Shown here: piece by piece, positions 47,801 to 60,019 of the stretch
Layout of the letters: every line of letters starts with the position of its first letter
Position numbering within the stretch: the first letter of the stretch is position 1
NCBI RefSeq assembly: GCF_000499845.2
Contig: NC_023749.2
Coordinates: 14,904,698-14,968,697, forward strand
Length of the DNA: 64,000 nt
Direction of reading: 5' to 3'
Origin: Phaseolus vulgaris
Lineage: Eukaryota; Streptophyta; Magnoliopsida; Fabales; Fabaceae
Made by a program: the position numbers and the translations under genes
Notes under the pieces: generated by a model
Seen by the model: the letters and a program-made list of their open reading frames with translations, nothing else
Told to the model about the DNA's origin: nothing
Database searches by the model: none

Positions 47801-49060
47801 CAGTTTAGCAGAGCAGATAGCCACTCAATGCATAATAGATGATAATACGGCAACTACTACCACCACTCATTATTCATATAATTGTATAACAATAATGCTT
47901 TTTTTTATAATGCCATTATATAAATGAAATATTTTCTTAACATATTTTAGTTAAGCAATTTTATTATTTAATAAAAAAATTAAATAAGGTCTACAACTTT
48001 ATAGGCTAACAAGGATTAAAAGAAGATTATTATCTTTATTATTCGTGTTAAAACTGCATGAAGAATCTTAATTTATAAACTCTTTAAAAATAAAAATAAA
48101 ACTAAATTATATAAAACTTATTTTCTTTAAAAGTACTCGGAGAACAAAAAAATTAGTTACAATTAGTCACTAACTTCAAAATTTTATCACGATTTTGTTC
48201 TTAAAAAGTACATTAAGAGGATTAAGGAAGAAAAATATATTTAAAGTGTCATTGATATTGACTCATAAGTAATTTGAAATTGTTGGACATATAAGAACAA
48301 GCCTTCCATTTGAGATATAAGAGAAACTGAACGACGGTTCGTCTCTAGAATCTCATTTCGATTCCCACAAACCGTGTCAGTTTCTTCAAATAATATCATT
48401 ATGATAGATCACCACATTTGAGGTATTATATATTTTAGAATTTAAAATTCCATATCATAATTTTGTTCTTAAAAGAAATATGTTAAAGAGTTAAGAGATA
48501 AAAATATATTTAAAATCTTATTAACCTTCACTCTTAGAAGACAACCGATGTGGAACTATTGAACAAACATATACAAATTTTATATACTTATTTTTTTTTA
48601 GTTATTCTTAAATATAACCGGTTACTTTTTATAAAAGTCACCTACTCGTTAATTTTTCCAGCCCATATTCAATTTTCATTTTCTAATATATGTTATATCA
48701 AACCAATAAAGAAAATAAATTAAAATATATTTTTATTTGTTTATTTTATAACTTTTTAATTATAATATTTAATAATAATTTAAATTTTTAAAAATGATAA
48801 AAAATACAAATACAAACATCACACCTATATTTTCTTTAATATAATTAATAAAAACATATGTTTACAAAATGGTTATTAATTTCATGTCTGAATATTTAAT
48901 AAATTTAATCGTCCAGTTGTCGAGTATAAAAATTTATATGGTTCACAAATAAATTGTTTTGAAAGGATTAACTATAATTTAAAAAATGATTAATTATAAT
49001 AAAAGTAAATAAATATACTAACTATATAACTTGTTATGAAATAAATAAAAAATATACATG
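47541..49060. other. AT-rich intergenic DNA with an (AT)n run
   Basis: An uninterrupted AT microsatellite lies at about 47765-47799. No gene is recognised. Confidence 0.6.
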
Positions 49061-49062
49061 CA

Positions 49063-50660
49063 TACTTAAAAGAAAAAAACTTTAAAGAGGTTATTTAATG
49101 GAAGTTAGTATAATCTTAGGAATTGATTTAATGAACGAAAGTTTTTTTAATATCTGTTAAGTTCCAAATGTTATTCTAAAATCTTAGCAAAATAACAAAG
49201 GTTTTTTTTTTTAATTTTTGTTAAATTTTAAAGGTTTATTTTAAAATCTCAACAAAATAACGAAGATTTTTTTATCATTCATTAAATTCCAAAGGTTTAT
49301 TCTAAAACCTCAGCAAAATAACGAAGATTTTTTTAACCTTTGTTAAATATTAAGGGTTTATTCTAAAACCTCATTAAAATAACATAGATTCTTTTAACTT
49401 CCCGTAAGTTCAAAAAGTTTATTCTAAAACTTCAGCAAATTAACAAAAGTCTTTTTAACCTTTGTTAAGTTTCAAAGCTTTATTCTAAAATTTCAACAAA
49501 ATAACGGAGGTATTTTTAATTTTCGTTAAATTCCAAAGATTTTAGGTAGAACCTCAATAAACCACTCCAATATTTTCAAACTTCAATAAATAAATATAAT
49601 TAAATATATTGATAAATAAATAATTAAAAACAACATACTTTTAATATATTTTATAACTAAATTTTCTAAAATTTTGAAAGTGTAACTTTACATTACAAAT
49701 AAGTTTTCTAAAGTTTCAAAAATTTATTTTAGAAACTCAACAAAATAACCTTGGATAATAAGTTTTTTAACAACTAATCTTGGATAATAAGTATCTAACC
49801 GTGTTTGCATATTTCTTATGATTGATGGTAGTTGATTTATATAATTCTTAAATTTTTTTTTTGTTACGAGCTCATACTTCAAAAAACCTGACTTATTTTG
49901 TTTTAGCTTTTGATGTACGTATATTTTATGTGCACTTTTTGTTTTAGTTATAATTATTAATATTTAATTCTCATAATATTGAAATATTTTAAATTAAGGC
50001 CTCTTTATTTTAAAATGAATCTTGCAATATGTTCTTGCAATTTTTAGCCAAGAACACACATGGATATGATAGATAATGCAATTATTTAGGATATATAAAA
50101 GCATTGATAAACATTAGTTATTTTCAAGCTAGGTAATAGTGGCTTGTGACTCAAGTTGGGGCAGTAAGGTGATGGAAGAAGCGATATTGGATTAAGAAGA
50201 AGATAATGTCTTATTTAGTGTTTCTTCTCCTTAGATATAATAGACATAAGTGTGGTTGAATTGTGATTTCTTGTTAGGACTTCCGTCGGTGGTCATTGAG
50301 CCTGTGCCAGAGAGTAGTGTGTCTACAGTGGAAGAGAGAAGTCAGGAGGATTGTTAGAGATTGTGAAAAATGGGGTTGAAGGTTATTTCAAAGGGCAAGT
50401 TATTTTATGAAAATTTTGCAACTCGTGGTATTTTACGGAGGTTCTTAAACCCATGGTACTTTACAGAGGTTCTCAAACCCATGATATTTAATAGGGCTTC
50501 TGAAAGACTTTTTCTGAAGTTTAAAAAAACCCTGGGGAACACATTTCCAAGAGATGATTTAGTAGAAGAAAATGCAACCCTGAGTAAATGACTTAATAGA
50601 AATTTTAACCCTAAATAATATAAAAATAAACTCCCGTTTAAACATTTTTTTCTTGTAGTA
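49063..50660. mobile_element. Possible non-autonomous CACTA-like element
   Basis: The left end TACTTAAAAGAAAAAAA and the right end, whose reverse complement starts TACTACAAGAAAAAAA, agree at about 18 of 24 positions. Subterminal repeats occur at both sides: the 61-bp array at the left, and repeats of the AGGTTCTTAAACCCATGG type near 50440-50490. No 3-bp duplication was found, so the call is tentative. Confidence 0.4.
49133..49560. repeat. Tandem array, about seven copies of a 61-bp unit
   Basis: Each unit runs roughly from AACGAAG through a T run, CTTTGTTAAATTCCAAAG, GTTTATTCTAAAACCTCA to GCAAAATAAC. Units are 60-66 bp and diverged by substitutions; the last one is partial. Confidence 0.9.
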
Positions 50661-51109
50661 GACTCTCTATATTTAATTAAATCCATATATAATTTTACAA
50701 CAATTATTATATAAGTTAGGGTCGTTGATAAAAAAAAATATTATAGGTTAGACTCATTTATCATTTATGAATCTAATTCTACTTTTTTACACTTCTTTCC
50801 TATTCTCACTATCTTGCATTATTGTAATTTAGTCGTAATCCTCCTCCTTTAGGTACTTACTACTTAACTGGCTTAATATTGACTTCGTTCACGAAGTAAA
50901 GTAAAATTATTTTAGAAAATAATTGCTAAGCCAAAAATTAAAAAAAAGTTAAAAAGGAAAATCAAAGAAGCCCTAAAGCCTCACAACACTTTCAATCAAG
51001 GGTGTTCATTGTGTAGTGTTCACGTTGTTCATTTGACCATATAAAATTCAAAACTAAACAAAATTCACTTTTTGCAATTTGGTTTAGATTGATTTTTTTG
51101 ATTATATTT

Positions 51110-53095
51110 GATGGAAGGATTTAGAAAAATAGTCTAATAGTAAAAGTGATATAATTAAAATGATACATGAATATTTATTATTTAGTTGAAAAGTGTTTTA
51201 AATAGAAAAATCAGTTGTTTAGGTTTCATGTTAATATAATCACCACCTTTCTAGAAAAAAACTTGGCTTTCTCTTCTATTTATATTTTTTATCTCATCAT
51301 TCATCAGATTAATGATCAAAGACCGTTGTTTGACTCTTGATAGTTATTAGTCAAACTGTCTAATGAGATTCTTGAATAGAGTAAGTTCCTTTCTGACTTT
51401 TTTCCTTTGGGTTAATTTTTTGTTTTCCTATGTACCTAGATATATCTTCCCTGCAATTGATGTAATTGGTTCTAGAATTTGTCTTTATTAATTCAAGGTC
51501 CTAATATTGTAGTCTAATAATTGATTTGATTTTTTTGGAAGTTGGAACTTCTTTTTGGTAACCAACCATCTAATTAGGTAAGGGGAGCTAGACTTGAATT
51601 TAAATATTACCCTATGTTAGAAGATATGAAAGTGAATGACTTGTTCACTTTGTTGGAATTTCTTGTAGGAATTGAATTGTTGAGTGAAATAGATGTTGTT
51701 GGAATTGATTGGTATTATAAACTAGCTGGGTATTCAGGGTCAGTGGAGTATGTTTTAGTATATTAGCTGAGAATGTTGAGGTTGAATTATATAGATTGAA
51801 GAAATTGTAGTATTATTGGTTGGTGTATGATTTTAGTGTGATCTTTAGCTATGTGATGTGAAACTTTATTGGTTTGAACCATTTAAATTGCATGTATGAG
51901 TACCTAAGTAGATATAGGACTTTAAATAATATCAAGTGATTCGAGTAGGGATGTTAATCTTCAAAGACAAGTAGGAAAGGGTCTAAAAAACCCTTTTGAG
52001 TCACTTGGTCCAATTTCCTAGATTTGTAATGTAGTCTTGCTAGGCGAAATTCATAATTAGAAAATTCGATAACATTGATTGCTAGGCAAGCCATGCTCTT
52101 GTTACATGAACTTTCTTTATCTAAAATCTCAAGAGTTTTGATAATTGGGCGAAAGAGCCTTGTTGGGCGAGACAAGGATGCTTGGAGTGGCTTCCTGGAT
52201 GAGCCTCTTACTCGCTGAGTGAGATGCATGTTTTGCACTTTTAAACTTTCATGTTTAAGTGACTTCCTTGTAATTGGATATTGTAATAATACATGTATTG
52301 ATTGAATCTTTTATGATCTTGGGTTGTATATATATGAAAGTTGGAAATTTATGGATTGAGATGAAAATATTGGATATTTTGATTGATGCATAGTATGTGT
52401 TATGATGTGGACATAGTTATTCCTAGGGAGGGAGTACTATGTTGAGAGTTAGGAGGATGTATGATTTTAGAACTCTTTGAAAGAGATTATGACTCTCCTG
52501 ATACAATGAAATCACACAAATGAAGTTCTTCAGGCGTTGAGAGTTGAAGGAGGTTTTTGTGACCTGTCTTGTGGTGTGAAAAATAGCTGTATTAGGTAGG
52601 TCATAAGGAATTTTCCTGAGGATAAATTTTCTTAATGTTGAGAATTTGTTGTGTGGACAACTTAGTGGTATGATAGGTGCAAATCTTTAAGTCTAATTTC
52701 AATGCATTAGTTTTTCAAAAGTAGAGTCTAGTGTACGTTGTTATATGTCAGTGAATTTCTTGCATGAGTGATGAATGTTAATAATAACCACTTGATTGTT
52801 GATTAATATATTGTAATGTGAATTATGAAACATGATATGCTTATTTAATGTTTGCATGATATTTATATTAAAAGTTTTAAAAACACTAAATTACCCCATT
52901 TTATGAGTTATGTTTGTTATTATAATCTATGATGATTATGTGTTACACATGAGTAGAACTAGAAGTGATAGATTTCAACATTTAAAAGATGAGGAGTTAA
53001 TATAAAAAATGGAAAAACTTTTTCTCTTATTATGTATATATTTAAAAATTTCTAAAAAGGAATGTTATTTTATAATACCATATTATGACGATACA

Positions 53096-53137
<42 letters not shown>

Positions 53138-53177
53138 CTGTATGATATAGTATTTAGGTAATGTAATTGGGGATGTT
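51110..53177 (+). repeat. Degenerate ~2-kb solo LTR
   Basis: It follows the LTR at 55787-57759 from its start (GATTTAGAAAAATAGTCT against GAACCGAGAAAAATAGTCT) through the region near TGACTCTC to an end reading GGGGATGTTAAA, where the other copy has AGGGATGTTACA. No target duplication is left. A (TA)n run sits near its 3' end. Confidence 0.7.
53099..53132. repeat. (TA)n microsatellite
   Basis: About 17 TA units, inside the degenerate LTR. Confidence 0.9.
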
Positions 53178-54659
53178 AAATTTGATTTTATCTTCAACAT
53201 TGTGTCTATAAAACAATTTGTTCTACATTGTGCGTATGTATAAAGACAAAATGGGTCTTTATGCTTTTACAACAACGGACAAACAAACAAGAAACACATG
53301 GGATTATGTTGTATTTATACTTTGTAAATACTAGATAAGTCCTAAGATCTATCCTTTCTAAGTTTAACAAGCCCCCTTTCTGCATATCTATGCAAAGTTG
53401 CACGAAATTCAAAAACCATATTATCATAATCTTTTTTAATTGTTTTGTTCTATCAATATTTTGTTTTGCTTTACTTTTAATACTTTTAATTTCGTATCCA
53501 GAAAGACTAATAATGTAACATTCGTATAATTAGGGAAACTCTTCTTTCACGTTATTCATATGCTAAATATGGTTTATTACTGATTTATCAAATTTATAGG
53601 TATGAATCAAGTTGAAGATATTATATTTTCCACTTAAATACACATATATCTATATGATTATATAACATGGAATATAATAATATTTAATAATTCATTTCAA
53701 TTCGTTTTTGTTTGGATTGACTTTGAGGTATCAAACTGATTTTTTTTCTTCCATAGCAATATTTCCACTTTTATTTTCTCATCTACAATATTTTGTTTTT
53801 TATTTTCTTATTTATTATTTTTTTTTTATTTTCCTATCGTGTTTTTCCCAAGATTTCATTTTTTATTTTTGAAAAAAAAATCATTTCTTTGTCTAGAGTG
53901 AATGGAAAAGAAAAAAATATATAAAATAGAATAAAAATAAATTTAAGAACCAACAAAATAAAATAAAATAATTTTTAATTTTTTTTAAGTAAAAAATATT
54001 TTGAAATTTTAGTTAAAAACAGGGAAAATAAATTTTAAATATCAATAAAATTGTAGTGAATTTAAATATTTATAAAATTGAAATAGAAGAAAATTTGAAA
54101 TTTAAAATTTGAAAATTTAAAATTAAATATATAAAAATTTATAAAGAAATATCAATACAAAGAGAATGAAATAAAATATTTTATAGGTATTTTGATGTAA
54201 GTAAATATTATGGATAATAAATGTAAAATTGTAACATTCTTTTGCTTATTTTGTATTTTTATAGTAAATTTGAATTGTGGAGAATAAATTATAATACATT
54301 TATAAATATATTTTAATAATAAAATTCGGATGAAAAAATTATAATAAATTATAATGTTGGTATCAAATTAAATGTTGCTTTTTTTTGTTTGTTAAAAAGA
54401 TATCAAAATAAGTAATAGTAAAAATTAAATAAAATTGTTTGGATATTTTATAAAAAGAAATATTAACTTAATGGTTTAAAAAATAATAAATAAAAATTAA
54501 GTTATTCATTGATGATAATAATAAAAAAAATAAGTGAATGATTGTGGAGGAGTGATGTGACATTCCATACTATTGTACTAAATCAACTGTAATAGGTGAG
54601 ACTCAAAGCCAAGTCCCTTGAAAAATGTTAAAAGAAGCTTCAACCATTCACCATTCAAA
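53178..54659. other. AT-rich intergenic DNA
   Basis: Long A/T runs; no gene or bounded element recognised. Confidence 0.55.
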
Positions 54660-55496
54660 TTTGCTTATCATGTTATGATTATTATTATACTTATTAGTAT
54701 TATTATCAATATTAATATAATTAATAAAATAAAACTTAATAATATTATTCATACATTTAATATCATTAATATTATTAAATATTATTGTTATTAAATATTG
54801 TTACTATTAAATATTATAAATATTATTATTATTATCATTAAATATTATGAATATTATTAAATATTATTAATATTATTAAATAGTGTTAATATTATTAATA
54901 TTATAAATAATATTAATTTTTTGTTAATATTATTTATATTATTAATGTTATTATTACTAATATTATTAATTTTGTTATATTATTAATATCATTAATACTA
55001 TTAATATTAATAATATTATTATTAATAATAATATTATTCATATTATCAATATAATACTAATTATATTATTTATATTATTATATTAATATTACTAATTTTA
55101 TAATATTAATATTATGTATACTTATTAGTTATGATTATTATTATTTATGATTTTAAAATTATTTATATTATAATAATATTTTTAATATTATGTATATAAT
55201 TATTATGATAATAGTTGATAGGTAATAGAGATCCGTGGGTAATAATTTGTAGGTAATAAAGATTCGTGGGTAATAGTTGGTAGGTAATAGAAATCTAAGG
55301 GTAAAAGTTGGTAGGTAATAAGATCCGTGGGTAATAGTTGGTAAATAATGGTGAATTTACCTACGAATTTAGAATCTGTGGTTAATATCCGTAGCTAATG
55401 TTATCTGTGGGTAATATCCGTAGGTAATGCTGAATTTACCTACGGATTCAGATTTGTGAGTAAAAGTCCGTAGATAATACTGATTTTTTTGTAGTA
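54660..55496. repeat. ATT-rich low-complexity DNA and CACTA-type subterminal repeats
   Basis: 54660-55200 is a mosaic of ATTATT, AATATT and TTAATA. At 55205-55350 the block GTGGGTAATAGTTGGTAGGTAATA recurs four to five times. At 55360-55480 ATCCGTAGGTAAT and its reverse complement alternate. The stretch ends TTTTTTTGTAGTA (about 55496), whose reverse complement TACTACAAAAAAA resembles a CACTA terminus. The left end was not found. Confidence 0.6.
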
Positions 55497-55786
55497 TTTA
55501 TTAGTTGTGAATTGTTGTTAATTATAGAAATGATGTAGTATATGTTAAACATAACAAGGAAAATAAATTAGAGATGATCATTCATTTAATATTTTCTTCA
55601 ATGATACATAAAATTGTTTGTGCAAAATGAAACATAATTAATGAAGAGAAGTGGACGTTCCAGTAATGTTGGGACACGTTCTTTTTGTGTCTCCTGATGT
55701 TTGACAATATGAATATATTTTGGTTCAACCATGTTGTTCTCTTATGTCCATATCAATCATTGATCAACTTGACTTGTTAGGCCTCT

Positions 55787-57759
55787 TGTAAGAACCGAGA
55801 AAAATAGTCTTAGAGTAGAAATGGTATAATTAAAATGACACCTGAATATTTTATTATTAAAGTGAAAAAACTATATAAATAGAAAATTAGTTATTCAGGT
55901 TTCATTTTAAAAGAACCACCATCTCTCTACAAGTTTCCTTTTCCTTTCCTCTCCCTTCTCTCTAAGATTCTGACTTCCTCGCTCATCTGTTTGACGATCG
56001 GAGTCCACCATTAGACTCCTGACAGTGAGATCTACAAGACTGCCCGATCAGAATCTTTGATAGAGTAAGTTCATTTTTGTTCCGTTTTTCCTTTCCTCTC
56101 CTTTCTCTCTAAGATTCTAATCTCCTTGCCCATCAGTTTAACGATCGGAGTCTGCCATTGGACTCTTGACAGTGAACTCTACAAGATTGTCCGATCAAAA
56201 TCTTAGTTAGAGTAAGTTCATTTTTGGCTCATTTTCCTTTGAGTTAGTTTTGATCTGGTTAGGGTGCCTTTTAGTTTAAGTTTGCATGTGAGGCTTTTAT
56301 CTTTAGAATTAGTCTCTGTTAGATCAGGGTCCTAGTGATATAGTTAGATTTGTGATCAGGACTTTGTGGTGCAGGTTAGGTTATACTTAAGCTTTTGGTG
56401 GGTTGGAGCTCTTAGTGAGCATCTGCTCAAGTCCAGGTAAGGGAAACTAGTTTTATATTTTATATAGAACCCTAGGTTAGAAGATTTGGATGTGGGAGTA
56501 ACGTGGTCACCAGTTCAAATTTCTGCTTGCAGGATTGTCTCTTTTGAAGAGTAAAGTAATATATTGATTGAAATGATTAATTCTGAGTATTTTATATTGA
56601 TTTTAAAGTGAATAAGTTGTTGAAAGTGTTTGTGTTTGAAAATTTATAATGTTTGAATGATAATATAAATGAGTTGAACTGTTTTTGAATATATTGTTGA
56701 ATTACCTAAATGAGATGTTTGATGAGAAGTGGTGGTTTGATTTTAGATGATGATTGATTTAGAAAGCATATATTTGGAACTTAATTATGTGTTTAAGTGA
56801 ATTTTTAGATATAATTGAATTGTTTAGAAAAGTTTAAAATATTTATATGATTAGTGAATGAATTGTTGTGTGATTTGGAAATTCTAAACTTTGGTATGAT
56901 TTGATTGTGTGTTTTGGATATTGTGAGAGTCAGAGTATGAATTTTAATCAAGACATAGTATTTTCAGGAAAGAAAATACCGTGTTAAGATTGTTTAGGAT
57001 GTGCATTGACTAGGGATTCGTCTAGAAGGAGATATCATGACTCTCTTGAGATAATGGAATCATATAGATGAAGTTATTCAGGTGGTGAGAGTCGAAGGAG
57101 GTTCATATGAATGGGTAAGTTGTTTGAAAGATAATTAACTTGATCGGTTATATGAATTAACCCTGTCATACTAGGAAAGAGATGTTATTGAGATTATTTA
57201 TGCACATAGCTGTGTGGATTTCACAGTGAGATAGTATGACAGGTGCAGATCTCTGAGTCTAAGTCAATGCACGAGTCTTTCGGAAGTAGAGTCAAGTGTC
57301 TATGAGTTGTGAGTCAGTAGATGACTGACATGAGAAAGATGAATATTGAAATTGTTGATAGACACTTGATGGTTATGTGAAATGTTTGAGAAATTGTATG
57401 AGAATTTATGAATTTTGTGTATTAATTTGAAATTTAAATTATATAGGAAATTTGTTATAGCTAGCTTACCCTGTTATTTGTTTGTGTTTGTTTCTTTATC
57501 TCTGATGATCGTGTTGTACATGGGATGAGATTACAGGCAATAGAACTCCTAAGTGAGCAGCTGGAGGATGTGATAGTTTTAATTTGAATGCTCTGTTTGT
57601 TTTTAAAACTTTTGATGTATATATTAAAATCCCTATGAAGAGGGATATTTGTTTTAGATACAATTATGAGAGAGTTATATATATTCATATGTTAAGTAGA
57701 TAGTGTTTGTTTTACTTTTATTTTATTATATATATGGGTAAAAATTTAGGGATGTTACA
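55787..57759 (+). repeat. Complete ~2-kb solo LTR
   Basis: 1973 bp beginning TGTAAGAACC and ending GGGATGTTACA, ends typical of some plant gypsy (chromovirus-type) LTRs. The exact pentamer CCTCT flanks it (55782-55786; 57760-57764). It interrupts a MULE transposase remnant. Confidence 0.9.
55943..56236 (+). repeat. 147-bp tandem duplication within the solo LTR
   Basis: 55943-56089 and 56090-56236 repeat the same block (CCTTTCCTCTCC, TCTCTCTAAGATTCT, ACGATCGGAGTC, GAGTAAGTTCATTTTTG) with about a dozen or more differences. The 51110-53177 copy appears to have a single unit. Confidence 0.8.
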
Positions 57760-58030
57760 CCTCTCCTCTCAGATTCTTTTCATGTCGGGACTTGGACATA
57801 ATATTTGACCGGTGTATGCAGGTCAATACTCTTCATTTCCGAGTTCACCAAATAGTCTTTCATAAACATGAAAGACCTGTTGCAATGTGTACACAGGTGG
57901 GATCTACCTAGCAAAATCGTAGTGAGCATATTTACATGCAGCAAGCACATAGGAGCATGGTAGGTGTAGATTTTTGAATTTTTCACAGTCACACCATAAT
58001 TCGTCCAAACGAACTACAAATCGGCTTGAT

Positions 58031-59920
58031 GGTCGTACTGTATTTTTTATTGGAAATTAACATGATTACATCATCATTAATAATTAAAAGAAATACTAAT
58101 TTATGTTTATAGATCCAAGTTTTATGTTGTTGTATGGTTTAATTTTTTATTTTTTTCGTTCTTAAAAAAAATAAATTTTAAGCTAAACATTTTTAATTTA
58201 TTACTTTTTTTTTTATTTTGTAAAAATTCATATCTTTCTTCAATAATTATATTTCTAACTATTAAAAATTATGTTTTTACAACCAATACATTTATTTTTT
58301 TAATACATAAAAAATTAAAATCATCATTTTTTTTTAATTTATTAATTCCTTTTTACTTTTTATTTTATTGGTTCTTAAATTTATTTTTATTCTATTTTAT
58401 ATTTCTTTTTTTCTTTTTCATCCATTATAGAAAAAGAAATAAAATTTTTTAAAAACACTATCCTCACAAACGAAATTGTTAGAGTTTTTTTTTTTCAAAA
58501 ATACAAAATGAAACCATAGAAAGAAATAATGTTAGATAAAAAATAAAAATAAAAAAGTGTTGGATGGAGAAATAAAAGTAAAAATAGTGCTATGAAGAAA
58601 AATGTCATCAAAGTGCAAATAAAACTACTATTAAAAAAATCCAAAGTTAATCCAATATTTTTTTTTTTATTTTAATCAATTATTTTTTAGATTGATATTT
58701 AGTTATATTTTTTATCAGTTCATATTCGAAGACTATAGTTTCAATTTGTCTTAGAATGACTACTTAGCAAGTTAAAAATATTTTTGGCTTCTTTTAGAAA
58801 AATAAACTTTAATAATCAAAATAGAAGTAAAATACCTTTCATATATCAAATCATCCCAATAGAAGAAGTCAAATCAACAGAAATCTTTTTGGATCCTTTA
58901 TTTATTACCTATTTCAAAAAGTAAATATCTTTTATTATCAATAAATTGACTCAATTACTTTTTTTTTTCTATTCAAATTTTGGTATAATTCTAAATCAAT
59001 TTCAAATTATTAGAGGGGATTATTTTTTTTTAAAATAAAACTAGTTAAAAAATGTATAGTAAACGTTATGTAAAAAACGTAAAAATGGTTATTCATGTAT
59101 TTTTTTTTTCTAAAAATGGAAACAACGTCATTTCTGCCGAAAGAAAGAAAAGCATATGAAACTTTTTTTTTCGGAATAAAGAGAACAAATAAAATAAAAC
59201 GCATCTTAATAGTTACCAAAAATTATTTTGATTCATTGATAATGAAAGTTTTTTAGACACACAATATGTAGTCAAATTAAAACACATAAATATTATTTTT
59301 CTAACTTATAATTAATATCAAATATCTAATGAGAAAAAGAAAGCAAAATAAGAAATAAGTATAAAAAATTAAATAATTAATAGTATAAATTTTTGAGATT
59401 ATATCGAGACAAGTTTTATCACATAACCTATTTATTGTAGATGTCACAAATAGTTAAATACAAAATATTTTAAAAATTATAATGAAGTTATTTTAATATG
59501 ACACATATTAGTTTAAATATAAAAATTAAAAGATCCAGTAATAAAATGTATAATTTAAAACATAGAAAGTCAACTCACATTTAGTACATGTAATTTTAAA
59601 TTTTATACAGTAAAATTGATGAAAAGTGTGAATGTTTAAAGTAAAATGTGAAATTAAACTCAATGAATCTACTTTAGGTATGGTCTGTATTCAAATATGA
59701 TGGCTCACAATAAGTTGGAGGGAAAGAGTGATGAACTGTTTCTTTGGTCCCTGCCATTAGTAACGTAGTCCCCATATCATCCTTACATTATGGAAGAATA
59801 TTTTTCTTTCTCTCCCCTTATAATACCATTTCATGTGGTCTATATCTATTCTACTGTACCATAAACTTCTGCAAATATCAGAACTGTGTTCAACTTTTTG
59901 AGTAGGGGACATAGAAGCTC
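58031..59920. other. AT-rich DNA upstream of the GH3 gene
   Basis: Extended A/T runs to about 59650, then less biased sequence approaching the promoter. No gene or element recognised. Confidence 0.55.
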
Positions 59921-59927
59921 TACACCA

Positions 59928-59984
59928 ATATAAAATAGTGGGTTTCCCTTGTTTTTCTCATGCTATTTTTCCCTCACTGAGACA
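59928..59984 (+). promoter_or_regulatory. Probable GH3 core promoter and 5' leader
   Basis: A TATA-like ATATAAAAT at 59928-59936 lies about 85-90 bp upstream of the GH3 ATG. GAGACA at 59979-59984 is the reverse complement of TGTCTC, the canonical auxin-response element core, but a single 6-mer is weak evidence. A six-codon upstream ORF (ATG 59960, TGA 59978-59980) would fall in the leader only if transcription starts before 59960. Confidence 0.45.
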
Positions 59985-60019
59985 CAGACCTCCACCACCA
60001 ACACTATTATCACTTCCTC

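Larger units (their letters stand above)
55600..58030 (-). pseudogene. MULE transposase C terminus, split by a solo LTR
   Basis: Read on the minus strand from 58030: a SWIM-type zinc finger (CDCEKFKNLHLPCSYV, with Tyr in place of the usual His), then AACKYAHYDFA, IPPVYTLQQVFHVYERLFGEL and PAYTGQILCPSPDM up to about 57780. The LTR 55787-57759 interrupts it. Beyond the LTR the frame resumes with a Lys/Arg segment and a decayed knuckle (YCQTSGDTKRTCPN, near 55720-55670). This is the normal C-terminal layout of Mutator-like transposases. The DDE catalytic domain would lie above 58030 but is not recognisable there. Confidence 0.85.

Noticed and set aside
49133..49560. CRISPR-like array of repeats
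   Set aside because: Units are contiguous and diverged with no unique spacers, in a eukaryotic genome.
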